From NCBI GenBank assembly GCA_964017065.1, contig OZ024788.1:3302887-3366886 (forward strand): a stretch of 64,000 nucleotides of DNA. Direction: 5' to 3'. Below, one piece after another: positions 32,888-44,360 of the stretch. Numbering within the stretch: the stretch's first letter is position 1; each line of letters opens with the position of its first letter. The notes beneath the pieces are model-generated. The model was given only the letters and a program-made list of their open reading frames with translations, was not told the DNA's origin and ran no database searches. The position numbers were made by a program, and so were the translations under genes. The DNA comes from Haliclona indistincta. Taxonomy: Eukaryota; Porifera; Demospongiae; Haplosclerida; Chalinidae.

Positions 32888-33978
32888 GAGGAAATGATCG
32901 ATTAACGGACACCATGAATAATCGGACGACGTCACAACTTTTTCACAAGATGAAGCGAACGGCTATTGTTGCAGCTGTGAAGCTAGGCCTACCCTGTACA
33001 TATTTACACTATTATAACAGCTGGTTGTTTTTGCGTTTAATAGTAAGGCCTGCATAATGAACAATATCGGACTAGACAATGATCGGACGGTTATAATGAA
33101 TTTTCGACAAACGCTGTCAGCACTCTGACAATTAGTTAAAATTTAAAACAGATATGTTCAGTGAATACCTACATCAATGCTCTATTAACATGGTAATGGG
33201 CGACAGCAACTGTCTGAGTACAAGCTAGTCCACATCCTACAGGTAACGCCCTCGATAATCGGACAACCAAAATGTGATCAAAATTGCAACGCTCGCTGGG
33301 ATCGCATCAACGACGAAGTAGGCACATAACTATAATTAGTATGACTGTGTTTAGTGATCGTATGTTGTTTCAAGTGTTTATTCACTCACTGAGCTTTCCT
33401 TGTATACCCTGTGCTACACAACACACAACGTCAAACGGTCGAATGCATTTCAATTCTCAGTATGCTATGAGCTAAATGACACCTGAAACAACATAGGATC
33501 ACTAAACACAGTCATACTAATTATAGTTATGGGCCTACTTCGTCGTTGATGCGATCCCAGCGAGCGTTGCAATTTTGATCACATTTTGGTTGTCCGATTA
33601 TCGAGGGCGTTACCTGTAGGATGTGGACTAGTCGCTGCAAGCTTGTACTCAGACAGTTGCTGTCGCCCATTACCATGGTAACAGAGCATTGATGTAGGTA
33701 TTCACTGAACATATCTGTTTAAAATTTTAACTAATTGTCAGAGTGCTGACAGCGTTTGTCGAAAATTCATTATAACCGTCCGATCATTGTCTAGTCCGAT
33801 ATTGTTCATTATGCAGGCCTTACTATTAAACGCAAAAACAACCAGCTGTTATAATAGTGTAAATATGTACAGGGTAGGCCTAGCTTCACAGCTGCAACAA
33901 TAGCCGTTCGCTTCATCTTGTGAAAAAGTTGTGACGTCGTCCGATTATTCATGGTGTCCGTTAATCGATCATTTCCTC
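32888..33978. mobile_element. Long inverted repeat (foldback) element, 1.09 kb
   Basis: Arms of about 490-500 bp (32888-33376 and 33480-33978) are near-perfect reverse complements around a 103-bp spacer. It begins GAGGAAATGATCGATTAACG and ends with the inverse, flanked by TA on both sides. Recurrent ATAATCGGAC/GATCGGAC pieces suggest a Tc1/mariner-pogo affiliation. There is no transposase. A transcript across it would form a ~490-bp duplex. Confidence 0.9.
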
Positions 33979-33998
33979 TATATATATTAGTATTAGTT

Positions 33999-34110
33999 AT
34001 ATCACTCCCACGAGGGATGTTGCTGGTTTATAGCGCCCGACGCCCAAGGGCGCGTAGCGCCCGAGGGCGGAGGGCGCTATAAACCGCAACATCCCGAGTG
34101 GGAGGGATAT
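33999..34110. repeat. GC-rich palindrome
   Basis: Outer ATATCACTCCC.../...GGGAGGGATAT, middle GGTTTATAGCGCCC/GGGCGCTATAAACC, loop GGGCGCGTAGCGCCC. The layout matches the 8509-8760 cluster. Confidence 0.8.
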
Positions 34111-34769
34111 AACAGATTTATCTACTGTTGCTATGTGGTTGCCAAGGATGTCATGGCAACCTGTTACGTCACCGCCATCGCCTAGCAACGTACATGACGT
34201 CACATGAAAATGGCGAAAGAACGTGCTACTATGGTGCTGGCTCCTGGCTGGTCTAGCTGTTCACCCGTGACCTTTCTCGGCTGTCAGTGTTGTTAATGAA
34301 GCGTTTCTATCTACCAGGAAGAGGTTGAGATTAGACTTACATCCAAAGTTGTTATGTGGGCGATCTACAATGACTCAGCTTGCCTATACCCGGCGCGGTT
34401 ATGTAGCTGAGGCGCATAGATCGCTACTATTTCGCCTCCCGAGTGTCTTTGTGTTGTTGCTGGCTGTGCTGTCATGATCAACGATGATTTTAACACACTG
34501 GACAATTTCCACCCCCGCCACTCGCAGTTCTTGGGAGCCTGCTCATTGGACTGTAGCTCTCTCATGTGTTCCTGTATAATGTGTTTACTATGTTTTGATG
34601 TTGAATTGTTTGATGAACGTGATGGTGCGTGTATAAAGCTATCGTGTTGGTACAAAGGTCACCTCAGATATAGCACTCTTGGCCGCTTGATATAGCATTC
34701 TCGGCCGGTTGATATAGCATTCTTGGCCGCATGATATAGCACTGTAGGCGGTTCCCAGTGCTATGGTCG
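34111..34769. other. Intergenic with 25-bp repeat
   Basis: No supportable gene. 34670-34755 holds three to four imperfect copies of a ~25-bp unit around TTGATATAGCATTCTTGGCC. Confidence 0.5.
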
Positions 34770-34776
34770 ATTTATG

Positions 34777-35645
34777 CATAGATTTATGAGACTACGTAAC
34801 CGGGATTGGAAACGACGGTCTGATGTCAATAGCAACGCGTACAAACCACGTGAAGCACTCCGCGTCCGATCGAAAAAGCTGATTTTTGGCTTTTGTGACT
34901 CGTTTGCTGGAAAGCTCAAGGCGCTTCAAGAAATCCAACCAGCTTTTCAGACTCAATCCGCTCTCTTCTTAGTGATGGTAAAAGCTTAAAACCGAGATCG
35001 CTTTGAAAGAGTCTTTTGCGTGCAGTTTTTCATCTCCAAACAAACAGTGCGTTTGCAGGGATCCCTCCTGTGAGTTACTGAAGCTTCTGGTGGTTTACTT
35101 GGTTGTTTCTAAGTGTCAACCAATGCCTGCTGTATAAAGTAGTGTAGTATTTGCCTGCATTAGCAATTTGTGTAGAACAAAATTGTCGCTAGAGTAGAAA
35201 ATTTAGCTGTTTTTAGTCGATTCACGGGAATCCCTTTTTGGACAATACAAAGCAACTGGGAGCCAAGACAGCCTTGCAGTTTAAAAGATCGACAATTGTT
35301 CCATACAACTGAATGGGTAGGAGCATCGATGCATTTGATTGTAGCATTTTAGTGTGCCTGTGAAATACCGGGTTTCTCGTTCGTGTCAAGGCAAAAAGGC
35401 CTGTTACAGTACGAAAAATCGCTCAAGCTTCTATCAGCTCACAAACAAGCATCTCTGACGTGTGAAGCCAATTCGCACAGCATCTGCTGTGCGTGCAGGA
35501 GTCTCCTTTAAGCGTTTGTCGTTTGACCGTTGCTGCGCAGCTGACAGCCATATTGCAAGTCCACCCTAGCAACGGACGCGGAGTGTTTCAACGCACATGC
35601 ACCGTTTCCAATCCCGGTTACGTAGTCTAGGCTCATAAATCTATG
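34777..35645. mobile_element. TIR element, 869 bp, ATTTATG target duplication
   Basis: Left end CATAGATTTATGAG..ACTACGTAACCGGGATTGGAAACG; the right end is its inverse with a 4-bp insertion. ATTTATG lies on both sides (34770-34776, 35646-35652). No coding potential. The right end sits 8 bp from the hairpin-ended element copy 2. Confidence 0.8.
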
Positions 35646-35660
35646 ATTTATGAAACGCGT

Positions 35661-36905
35661 ATTAGGGAGACACGGTAGTGTCTCCCTATGTAGGGTTGAA
35701 CGAGAAAACAAGATGGCGGCTACATACAATGTATTAGCGTTCAAACGTTGATATTTCGCCTGGTGATGAATTTTATACGTCCAAAGACACTTAAATCTGC
35801 TATCTGGCGTTGCCCCATCTTACAGTAGTAAGGATATTGCTCGAGATTGTTAATAAAGTGACGAACCTGGAAACGGTGAAAATCGAGTTTCGTCATCTTC
35901 GTTTTCTTCTTTCTTTCTTCTTCTTCTTCTTTCTTTCTTCCACTCGCCTAGCACCTTTACGTGAGCAGTGCCGAGACCAAAACACCCACGAACAGTCGTG
36001 AAATTCTCCTGGCATGTGCCTTTTGAACTTAGTTTTTAGCGAAACGGCGATATAAATTCCGCGATTTCTCGATCGTGATCCATTGTCAGCTAAGTGTTAG
36101 ACGCCATTGATAATTATAGTGATTGCGCAATACGCACGTGACCAAGCTGTGGTTAGCGCACGTGACCAAGCACAAGCTTGAGTATCGCCACGCCGTATAG
36201 ATCACGGAGAACACATATTTGTCTGGAGTCTTCGAAGAACGGTAAGCTAGCAAGCGCAGAATCATCACCATTCTGCCTTACCAGATAATTATAACCGCCG
36301 TAAACAAGTGTGGGCGGGGCTCGTATGCACTGTATTCATGCATGCGTAGGCGAGCTGATATCTACAGCATAAGAATTATTTAGCTACAAGTTTAAAATTG
36401 TTAATAATAAAGAAAAGCCATCAACAACAGGAAAACCAAACCAATGGTGGAAACAAAGATGGCACAGTGATTACATGATATTGAACTGTACTTGACTGAA
36501 AAAGAAAAAAAGGACACAAACAAGAAAATTAAAAAGATTTCTATCAAAATCAAAAGGATGTAGGGTTGTGAAATCTACCACTGGTCAACAATGTAAACTA
36601 ACAAGGAACAAGCATGGAATGGTAACACGATTGACTTGCTAACAGACCATAGATCCCTACATCAGTGGCTGCACATAAGCTGTCACAAGCTGATTGCACA
36701 TCAGGTGTAAGTCAACAGCAACAAGCTAAGCTGAACTAGCTATAGTCAACTACAGCAGCCACTGATGTAGGGATCTATGGTCTGTTAGCAAGTCAATCGT
36801 GTTACCATTCCATGCTTGTTCCTTGTTAGTTTACATTGTTGACCAGTGGTAGATTTCACAACCCTACATCCTTTTGATTTCGATAGAAATCTTTTTAATT
36901 TTCTT
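35661..36905 (+). mobile_element. Hairpin-ended non-autonomous element, copy 2
   Basis: Same family as 3091-4368 (opposite orientation) and 47789-49013. The palindromic left end AGGGAGACACGGTAGTGTCTCCCT spans 35665-35688. The body has a TTCTTC run at 35905-35940. The right-end hairpin arms are 36525-36672 and 36755-36905. In this copy the arms are no longer perfectly matched (ATCAAAATC left, GATTTCGAT right). Confidence 0.8.
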
Positions 36906-37343
36906 TATCCTTAGCAACCACATAGCAACGGTATATAATGTATAATATGTCACGCTTAGGAATGCAATCAGTCCATACGGCGAGTAGTCTAGTCATTTTA
37001 GTGAAAATATAGGCCAAACCTCACACTAATTGCAACAAAAGCAAACTCAACTGCATTTGTTTCCTTAACATATCTACAATCACTGAAAAAAAGTCCTAAG
37101 GAATCCCATGGGGGGAAATATGTGAAATCACTTAATAATTATTCTCATTTTGACACCTTTGAATTATTAATTATCTGTATTTAAAAAGCTTTTTTAAAGC
37201 TTAAATATTACTTATAGCATATACAATTATTACCATTGGAAAGGTCTGTGTATGAGCTATCATTTGAGACCAACAACATGTAAGTGAGACAAAGTCTGAA
37301 TGAGTTACGACCTAAAATACAAATGACCCTGTTATATTGTTAG
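36906..37343. other. Intergenic, no gene seen
   Basis: AT-rich flank of the element. It contains TCACGCTTAGGAATGC, shared with 26608. Confidence 0.4.
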
Positions 37344-37479
37344 AAGTGGAATCGTGGTAGCACTGAAATAATAATAATTTTCATAAAACGTTTCGATCCG
37401 AGGATCTTCATCATCCTCGTTTTATCAAAAAAATTATTATTGTTTCTGTGCTACAGCAAACGCTACCACGATTCCACTT
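37344..37479. repeat. Inverted repeat with AAGTGGAATCGTGGTAGC arms
   Basis: AAGTGGAATCGTGGTAGC at the left is matched by GCTACCACGATTCCACTT at the right. Second inner arms (AATAATAATTTT..AAAATTATTATT, AAAACG..CGTTTT) make a 136-bp snapback MITE. Confidence 0.8.
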
Positions 37480-37611
37480 TAAGAATATTATGTGTTAAAA
37501 TGGTTTTCCCTTCAAAAAGTGGTAGTCCTGTACATGTGACAAATTATTGTTAAAGTCAGTCTCAGACTTAAAAAAGTGTGTGAGGTTTACAAAGGCTTGT
37601 GTGTTTGTTAA

Positions 37612-38647
37612 GGTGGTACGGAAGCGAAATTTGACCTCTTCAATTTGTTTCATTTTAAAGTATGTTGTAGAGTTGGTGCATACAAATAGGATCCTCAAAG
37701 GAAATTGAAGTAAACTCCTTGGTTGCTAAGATATTGTTGTACAAATGTTACCCAACTGGTTGCTATGCGTGGGCGATGGAATGCAATAACAATTAACTAC
37801 GTGTACATCTCTGTGGTGTTAGTGCAGCCGCAGTCCAAGTCTTGGGCTAGAAGAAGCTGTACAAACACTAAACAAAGCTTTTACAGCCAACAGGTGACGC
37901 TACAACACGTTGCAGCCAAGATCGTTCGCGGTACGTTTTATCGCACGTGTATGTTATAATTTGTGGACGCGTTGCCAGGGCGGGGCACTGCGGTCGCGGC
38001 TAGGTTGTGCTGCGGTTCTGACGGCGTCTAGTGGGGCTTGTGGAGGTCAGAATGACTCAGAAGGTTACTGTAGAGTGTCGAGTCACGAAACAAACGATGT
38101 ATTTTCACAAAGTCTGACTAAGGCCGTGTATAATGTAGCCACTGCGTGTAGCGTGCACAAAGAGTATGGTAACTTTTCTACCGAACAGAGCTGTCAGGTA
38201 AGAATTGATTCCCCGCTAGTACACTAGCGTGCTAAATTTTTGGCCAGAAGCCGCAGTTCCACGCTCTTCGTAGGCTCCTACTGGCGTCTTTGTAGGAAAG
38301 TGAGCCAAGTTTGCTTCTTTGCTGCCTTACGGGATACTAAGGGGCGATCCAATTGCGGCCTCTGCTGAAAAGTTAGCCCTTGGCGTTCTCCATAGAATTA
38401 TATTCAATATACTGGCATACAGTGCTTCTGGCAATAGCTTTGAGAAGAATTAACAAATACAGTGGGTGTATCTGAAGCGCCATAATATGAACACTAATTC
38501 TCAGGACCTCTTCTTGTTTTGTGATTGCATGCTACACACCTCAAACAACCAGTATAATAACTCCAACTTGCACAGTATTTTATGTTTCAGAAATTATACA
38601 TAAATAAAAAAATTCTTCCAAATTCACACCTTCGCTTCCATACCACC
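37612..38647. mobile_element. TTAA-flanked TIR element (Kolobok/piggyBac-like)
   Basis: Starts GGTGGTACGGAAGCGAA and ends with the inverse TTCGCTTCCATACCACC, flanked by TTAA on both sides (37608-37611, 38648-38651). The 1036-bp body has open frames (e.g. 37910-38227) without recognisable domains. A TTAA duplication is typical of Kolobok and piggyBac superfamilies; the GG terminus favours Kolobok. Its right end is 41 bp upstream of the ARP8-like exon. Confidence 0.7.
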
Positions 38648-38687
38648 TTAAGTGTTTCTGCAACTAAGTTATTTGTTTGTTATGCAG

Positions 38688-38798
38688 TTCTACAGAGCTA
38701 TTCTTCTAGTGCCTGATGTGATTGATAGAGCACTGCTCAGAGACTACATGAACCTACTGTTGAGCAGACTGGGATTTGAGGCTGCACTGATTCAACAG
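38688..38798 (+). CDS. Isolated exon resembling actin-related protein 8 (ARP8)
   Basis: 37 codons, phase 0 at both ends, between TTATGCAG and a GTTAAT donor. It reads FYRAILLVPDVIDRALLRDY then MNLLLSRLGFEAALIQQ, which matches ARP8 at the strand-helix segment where human ARP8 has an ILLIPD..VKELVNM..MGF pattern (from memory of the family). ARP8 is a nuclear INO80-complex subunit. No flanking ARP8 exon is seen: upstream is a TTAA element, downstream are repeats and a gap. It may be a relic exon or part of a gene with very long TE-filled introns. Confidence 0.45.
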
Positions 38799-39089
38799 GT
38801 TAATAATTATGTACTAATTTATATTAGAGTATAGTACAGTGATATTGACCAATCAGATTGACTAGCTACTAGTGTCTATTTCACGTAGAACCTTAGGTGT
38901 TCTTCATAGACACCAGGCGTTTCATTGGTTGATTTAAGCGGGAGACGGCAAAAAACTGGGAGACGGTATATTTTACTTACTTAGCATTGTGTATAATACA
39001 AGCAATGGAAACAACAAGTGATGAATACTAGTGAAAGTATACGAGTTGACACAGTCTAGCTACTTAGACTATCACTATCTGAAGTGACT
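38799..39089. other. Intergenic, no gene seen
   Basis: Short stretch between the ARP8-like exon and a minus-strand remnant. GGGAGACGG occurs twice. Confidence 0.4.
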
Positions 39090-39090
39090 A

Positions 39091-39490
39091 TCATAGACGG
39101 TCTTGGAGTGTCTTCCTTGGAATTCCAGTCTGTCTGGCTTGCTCGACTTGCAGGTCCGCAGCACGCGGATCGCCAAACGGGAGCGTTTCCCAGGGCGTTG
39201 CCGATAAAGGTTGGGTCGAGGGCGGAGTACTCCGAGTAGCTAGGAACGGTTTCTTCCCGAGCGGTTTCTTCTCGTGGTGGTAGCAGCAGTGGAGTCTACT
39301 CAAGGCGTAAGAGTAGCGGTGTAGAGTAAAGTTGCAGGATTACTCTCGTACTCATTAATGGTTTTCAGTAACAGTTCGTCGATGTCGCTGTCGTACGCCC
39401 AGTCGAGGAGCGCTGGTCGCTTATACCACGAACGACTCGGAGAACTTGAGAGTGCGTTTCTTTTGCTTACGGCTTAGATACCAGTTACTC
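39091..39490 (-). pseudogene. Transposon ORF remnant with psq-like helix-turn-helix
   Basis: Minus strand from ATG 39490: MSNWYLSRKQKKRTLKFSES, a stop, then in another frame KRPALLDWAYDSDIDELLLK..NEYES, and finally a 70-codon frame ending VEQARQTGIPRKTLQDRL. The last piece resembles the end of a psq/HTH motif (A..TGIPxxTLxxRL) of pogo-type transposase-related proteins. At least two frame breaks. Assignment is tentative. Confidence 0.35.
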
Positions 39491-40178
39491 ATGGCTATAC
39501 TCTAAATAAGTTAGACGCCTCGGCCAATGGGATCTACGCGGTATAGAAACCCTCGAGTTGCCATAGAACCCTCGCGCTACGCGCTCGGGTTCTATGGACC
39601 CTTCGCGAAATGACGTAATAATTTTACCGCGAGCGCGCGAAACTTGACTGGTTGGCAGAAGCTGCATCGTCAGTGCAATGGCTGCGAGCTGTTGCGCTGT
39701 AAACTGTTCCGTGATACTTGAAAGTAAGTGGCGTGAGTTCACACTAACGAGTAGCAGAGACGGGCGTGCATAAAAGCTGTTTCGAGAGCAAAGCGGTCCC
39801 GTCGGCCGTGTTTATTCACTGGACTACTGACTGGCCATTTTAGCTGGATAGAAAGCAAATCGGATAGAGCCTACACCTCGCAAGCAAGTCTTGTACGTTG
39901 CTTTGGCTAAACAAAGTCAGAAGAACCTGGTGAATTGATCGAGCTACAAGAAATGCAGTGATAGTGCGCCTCGCGATTCTAGATCGATGTCACGCCTACT
40001 TGGTTACTCCCCTCTGAAACAGAGCAAGCAAAGAGCTTGTGGATAAACGTTACAGCAAACAGTGGTACTCCTGAGACCTAGTAAGTCCATACAAGATTGT
40101 TTTGCGACCTGAGCTCGCAAAACAGTGTTACATTAGCTAAATTTATGTTCGTTTCTTTGCATGCTTCAGTGAGCTTTG
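39491..40178. other. Intergenic with small palindrome
   Basis: Palindrome at 39565-39602 (TCCATAGAACCC-type arms around CGCGCTACGCGCTCG). No gene seen up to the assembly gap. Confidence 0.4.
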
Positions 40179-40378
40179 NNNNNNNNNNNNNNNNNNNNNN
40201 NNNNNNNNNNNNNNNNNNNNNNNNNNNNNNNNNNNNNNNNNNNNNNNNNNNNNNNNNNNNNNNNNNNNNNNNNNNNNNNNNNNNNNNNNNNNNNNNNNNN
40301 NNNNNNNNNNNNNNNNNNNNNNNNNNNNNNNNNNNNNNNNNNNNNNNNNNNNNNNNNNNNNNNNNNNNNNNNNNNNNN
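40179..40378. other. Assembly gap (200 N)
   Basis: Exactly 200 N, next to the 3' end of the Ty3/gypsy-like element. An ~58-bp duplication, AACAGATAACAATCAGTTTA, occurs right after it (40379 and 40426), which suggests assembly trouble in an LTR. Confidence 0.99.
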
Positions 40379-40379
40379 A

Positions 40380-43000
40380 ACAGATAACAATCAGTTTATA
40401 TATGTATATGTATATATTTATAGCAACAGATAACAATCAGTTTACAAGACGAGACACAAAGGGGCCGTGCATGACACAGCGACAAACAAGATATTGTTCT
40501 ACACACAAAGGTGCACACAAGTCCAGAGCTCCGTTACATCACTCCCGATCCTTAGCTTTCGCACGTCCCGAGCGATGTCAGCTGGGTTGATGCTCGAGGG
40601 CGAGATCTCAAGTTTTACCTCCTATTTGAATACGGATGTGGTGAGGAAGTTCTGATTGGTTCCATGTGTGGAGAGACTGGAGTTGATGGTTCTGCCTTTT
40701 GAGATTCAGGGGGATCTCTGAGAACTTTGTCGATCCATTTAGGTGGTCGACCTGGACCATGGCGTCAGGCGCCGTACCAAAAGAAACCAGCTGAGAAGTT
40801 CGGACAGAGCTTTACTCTTGACTGGTGAATCTGAATCTGTCCATCCTGAGGGCGGTAGACCTTGACCACAGTGATATCTGGATAATCCTGTGATAGCACA
40901 CGATAAGGTCCATGCCAGGGCCGAGACAGTTTTCTTTGCTTGCCGGTCTCCTCCTGGGGAAATCTTATCAGTACCCATTCTCCTTTCTTGAAAGTGAGTT
41001 GATCAGCTGTTTTGTCATACTGCTTTTTGTAACGCTGCTGAGCCTTCTGTATTGCTTCTGTATTGCTCGTACAGGCACAACCACTGCGCGGGAGGGTGGT
41101 ACTCGTGTGGTCTTGAGAAGTCTAACACGCACAGATGGTACTTGAGCATTTGGTTGTGGTGGTGCTCTCACTTTCCTATGACCTCCCCGCCAGACTTGCA
41201 CATCAGGATGGTAAGTCAATATGCCCAGTTGTCGACAGACTCCTTCTCACAAGAGCAACTGTTCAGGTGCGTCCATCTTTATGTAGACCGGCCTCACAAT
41301 AGACTTGTCGTCGAAAGTGATTTCCAGGTCCATTCTCCCATCCAGATGAAATGGTCTGTGGTCATAGGAGTAGGCAACTTTATCTACTGGTTTAAACTTT
41401 TCTTGCGTAGTCGAGCAGTGGCAGCAACCTTCTTAAACATAGTACTGCCGATGATGGTAATGTCTGCTCCAGAGTCGATTAAGCCATACATGGGCACTCC
41501 CTGTACACACACTTTAGCACAACGAGAAGCACTGCCACCATCTTGGAGGTGAACGATCTTAACAGTTCCTTCTTCTGAATCTGAGGAAGAAAGAAGAAAT
41601 GATAAAGGTGATAGATCCATGTGCTCATTATGCTTTTGGTCATCTTCATCTTTGAAGTGAACCTTCTTATTCCTGGTTTGTTGTGGATGTTGTCCACCAC
41701 TTTCTGTTTTAGGCTTAACTTTACCGGCAGTTGCGGGCTAGGTGACCGATACCATTGCAATTGTAGCATCGCCTTTGTTCTTTCAACGAAGAGGGCTGTC
41801 CTCCACGCGAGTCTGTTGGCTGATTCGATGTCGGTGGTTCTTGTTTTACTTGTTGAGGTTTATTCAGATATCCAGCAGGTTTCCTGTTTCCTATCCAATC
41901 ACGCCGAACACGAGGTATAGCAGCCTGGTGGTATTGCTGTCGTCGTAACAGTTCAGCTTGTCTCTTTTCCTCATTTTTAGCAGCTAATGTCAGCTCAACA
42001 TAGTCCCTTGCTCCAGAGACTGCCGGACTCTTCATCAATGAATAGCTCAACTTCTTGCAGCTGGCAATACAACAGTGTGGAACGAGTCTCTGCTGACATC
42101 GGATCTCTTCCATAGGCCAACTGAAATGTGCGTTCTAGACGGCACAAGAAGTCAGAAACAGTCTCTCCTTGAGCTTGAGTCAAGTGTCTAAAATCTTGAG
42201 CAGCAAATGATCGGGTTCCTGGTTCCAGCCTGCTCCTGAGTCCCTGGACTGCTTCTTTCCAAGAGCTTTTCACTGACTGACTCATCAAATTCCACTCTTG
42301 CAGGGCTCTACCTCGCAAGTGACCAGCTAGTTGTAACAGTAGCTCCTCTGGAGTCCTGTCGTTCCACTGGCCTGCTCGTTCCAGTGTTGGGAGCCAGTCT
42401 TCTAGCTGCTGCTCTTTGTTCTCTCCAGTATATGGCTCTACTGGTGGTGCTCTCCCTCGGCGTCGTCTCCGTCGATCATCAGGCTGAGTTTCCACAACTG
42501 GTTGCTGAAGAGCTGACAGATGTGGCGGTACTTGCAGACTTCTGGAATTGGGCGGATCTGGAAGTTGGGCGGAGTCACGTTGCTGAAGAAGCGAACTTAA
42601 CTCTGGAAGAGAGGGAACAACAGACCTGGATACACTAGAAGAGAGAGATGGAGAGGGAGAGGAAGAGCGTGAGGGCACATGCAAATCATTATGTGTGCTA
42701 GAGTGGGGGGAATACTGTTGGGGGTTGGCGTCCCTGGCTGCCAACTCAGCTTCTCTCTCAGCCAACTCAGCATCCAGCGCTTGCACTCTCTCACAATTCT
42801 CTCTCCATGCTCGTCGATTTTTGGCTTGCTCATCTTCTAGCTGCATCCCCAGTTGTGTTAGGCGCGTTGTCAGCAACTCAGCGGTGTTTTCCAGATGGTC
42901 ACGCTGTCCGCGCAAATTCTCAAGCTCCTCTGTACAATGACAATTGCACGTGGTGGGCGTAGTCTCGGTCTCGGTCTCATTAACATCAGTTTTGCAGCTA
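40380..43000 (-). mobile_element. Ty3/gypsy-like LTR retrotransposon remnant, internally deleted
   Basis: Minus strand. Gag from about 43000 (ELENLRGQRDHLENTAELL; ENKEQQLEDWLP, AGHLRGRALQEWN) shifts frame near 42000. It continues with a CCHC zinc knuckle (CYNCNGIGHLARNC, ~41750), then an aspartic protease (YGLIDSGADITIIG, ~41480). After about 41080 the reading passes directly to the C-terminal part of integrase (GEWVLIRFPQEETGKQRKL..GPYRV, 40990-40870) with a TGA after FFWYGA and an end at 40615. RT, RNase H and the integrase core are missing. A purine-rich tract next to TGTAACGGAGCTCTGG (40538 downward) may mark the 3' LTR. No matching 5' LTR is found. Confidence 0.8.
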
Positions 43001-43630
43001 TCTCGATCGATACTGCGTTTTTGTCTCTGCTCTGGACGCTTCAGCGCGCAAGCCAGAGGTATGAAATTTGTCTAGAGCAGTAACACTGATCTCTTCGTTA
43101 AAGCTTCAGATGGCGGGTTAAAACTGACATACCAAGACGTGAAGTATTCGGCTAGTTTACCCGGGCAGCAAGATTCTACGCACAGTAAGGTTCCTACACC
43201 ACGCAGCGTAAGTTGTAAAGGACTAGAAGCCTCTGTGAGTGTGATATTCAGGACATCAACAAGGTTCTACTACTGAGGCGTGCTCTTACTATTAGGCTTG
43301 CAGCATCATGAGTTGTCAGTATTATAGTCCGGCTCTTCCTTCATCCATTACTGTACTAACAAGTATCATGTTGTCAAATCATACCTGGACTTGATATTTT
43401 GCTGTCTGCGTCCTTAACCTCTTTACTATTTTAAACCTTTCATTGAATGATTGGTAATATTAAACATTATTTTAAACTAAACTCCTTACTCTCCAGACCC
43501 TGTGCATGTTCACATCTGCTAGACTAGTAACTGCTGCTCACAGAGTTGTCAAAATGAAATAACATCTAACATAGAATACAACTAATAAGTTCAAACTGAT
43601 AGTGATCAAAAAAGTAACAGGAACAAGTAA
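43001..43630. other. Intergenic, no gene seen
   Basis: 5' side of the gypsy remnant. The missing 5' LTR would be expected here, but no sequence matching 40380-40540 is seen. Confidence 0.4.
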
Positions 43631-44360
43631 TTATTAAAAGCAAAAAAGCTTTAATAAACAAACTGAAAAGTGTAGGGATGACTCTTAAAAAAGGAAAGGA
43701 ACTGCCAAGATGGGATGATGCTTGCAAAAGTATATTAGAGAGAGGATTATAATTTTTAATTATTGAGGATTTGAAAGTGCTGAATAATAATTATTTCAGA
43801 TCTTCCTGTTGACAACTGTAAAAAATCAATAAAAATAATTGTAATTTCATTATTATGTACCCGCTCCTCTTATTAACTTGCCCTTGCACAGTTTTAGATC
43901 TGAATCTGCATGTGTTTACAAGTACATGTATCAAGTTATATTTTGGTTAACAATTTCAACATACCAACAGGAGGTTTCAATTTCTGAGTACGTGTAACAC
44001 CAACAGAGCTGTCTGAATCTGACAACCACATGTCAAAGGTTAACAATTTCAACATACCAATAGAAATCTTTGACTTCACTCCTCACTGAGTACGTGTAAC
44101 ACCACTAGAGCTGTCTGAGTCTGACAAACACATATCACATGATATTTTGGTTAACAATTATTGTCAAGAAGTCTTCGACTTCATTCCTCGCTGAGTATGT
44201 GTAACACCACTACGTTAATAAGAGGAAGTACATAATAATGAAATTATCCTCAAACAATCATGTTTATTGATTTGTTACAGTTGTCAACAGGAGGATCTGA
44301 ACTATTGTTCGACACTTTCAAATCCTAAAAATTATAATCCTCTCACTAATATTTTTGACA
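43631..44360. mobile_element. TIR element with internal tandem repeats
   Basis: Segments at 43730-43885 and 44210-44350 are inverted copies (GAGGATTATAATTTTTA; GTTGACAACTGT; TTTCATTATTATGTAC; CTCTTATTAAC). Between them lie about three ~110-bp tandem units (AGTACGTGTAACACCA..GAGCTGTCTGA) at 43945-44215. The left flank 43631-43735 is the reverse complement of 49065-49185. No ORF. Confidence 0.7.

Noticed and set aside
37910..38227. 105-codon + frame ending at a good donor in phase with the ARP8-like exon
   Set aside because: It lies wholly inside the TTAA-flanked transposon and shows no ARP8 similarity, so the phase match is taken as chance.
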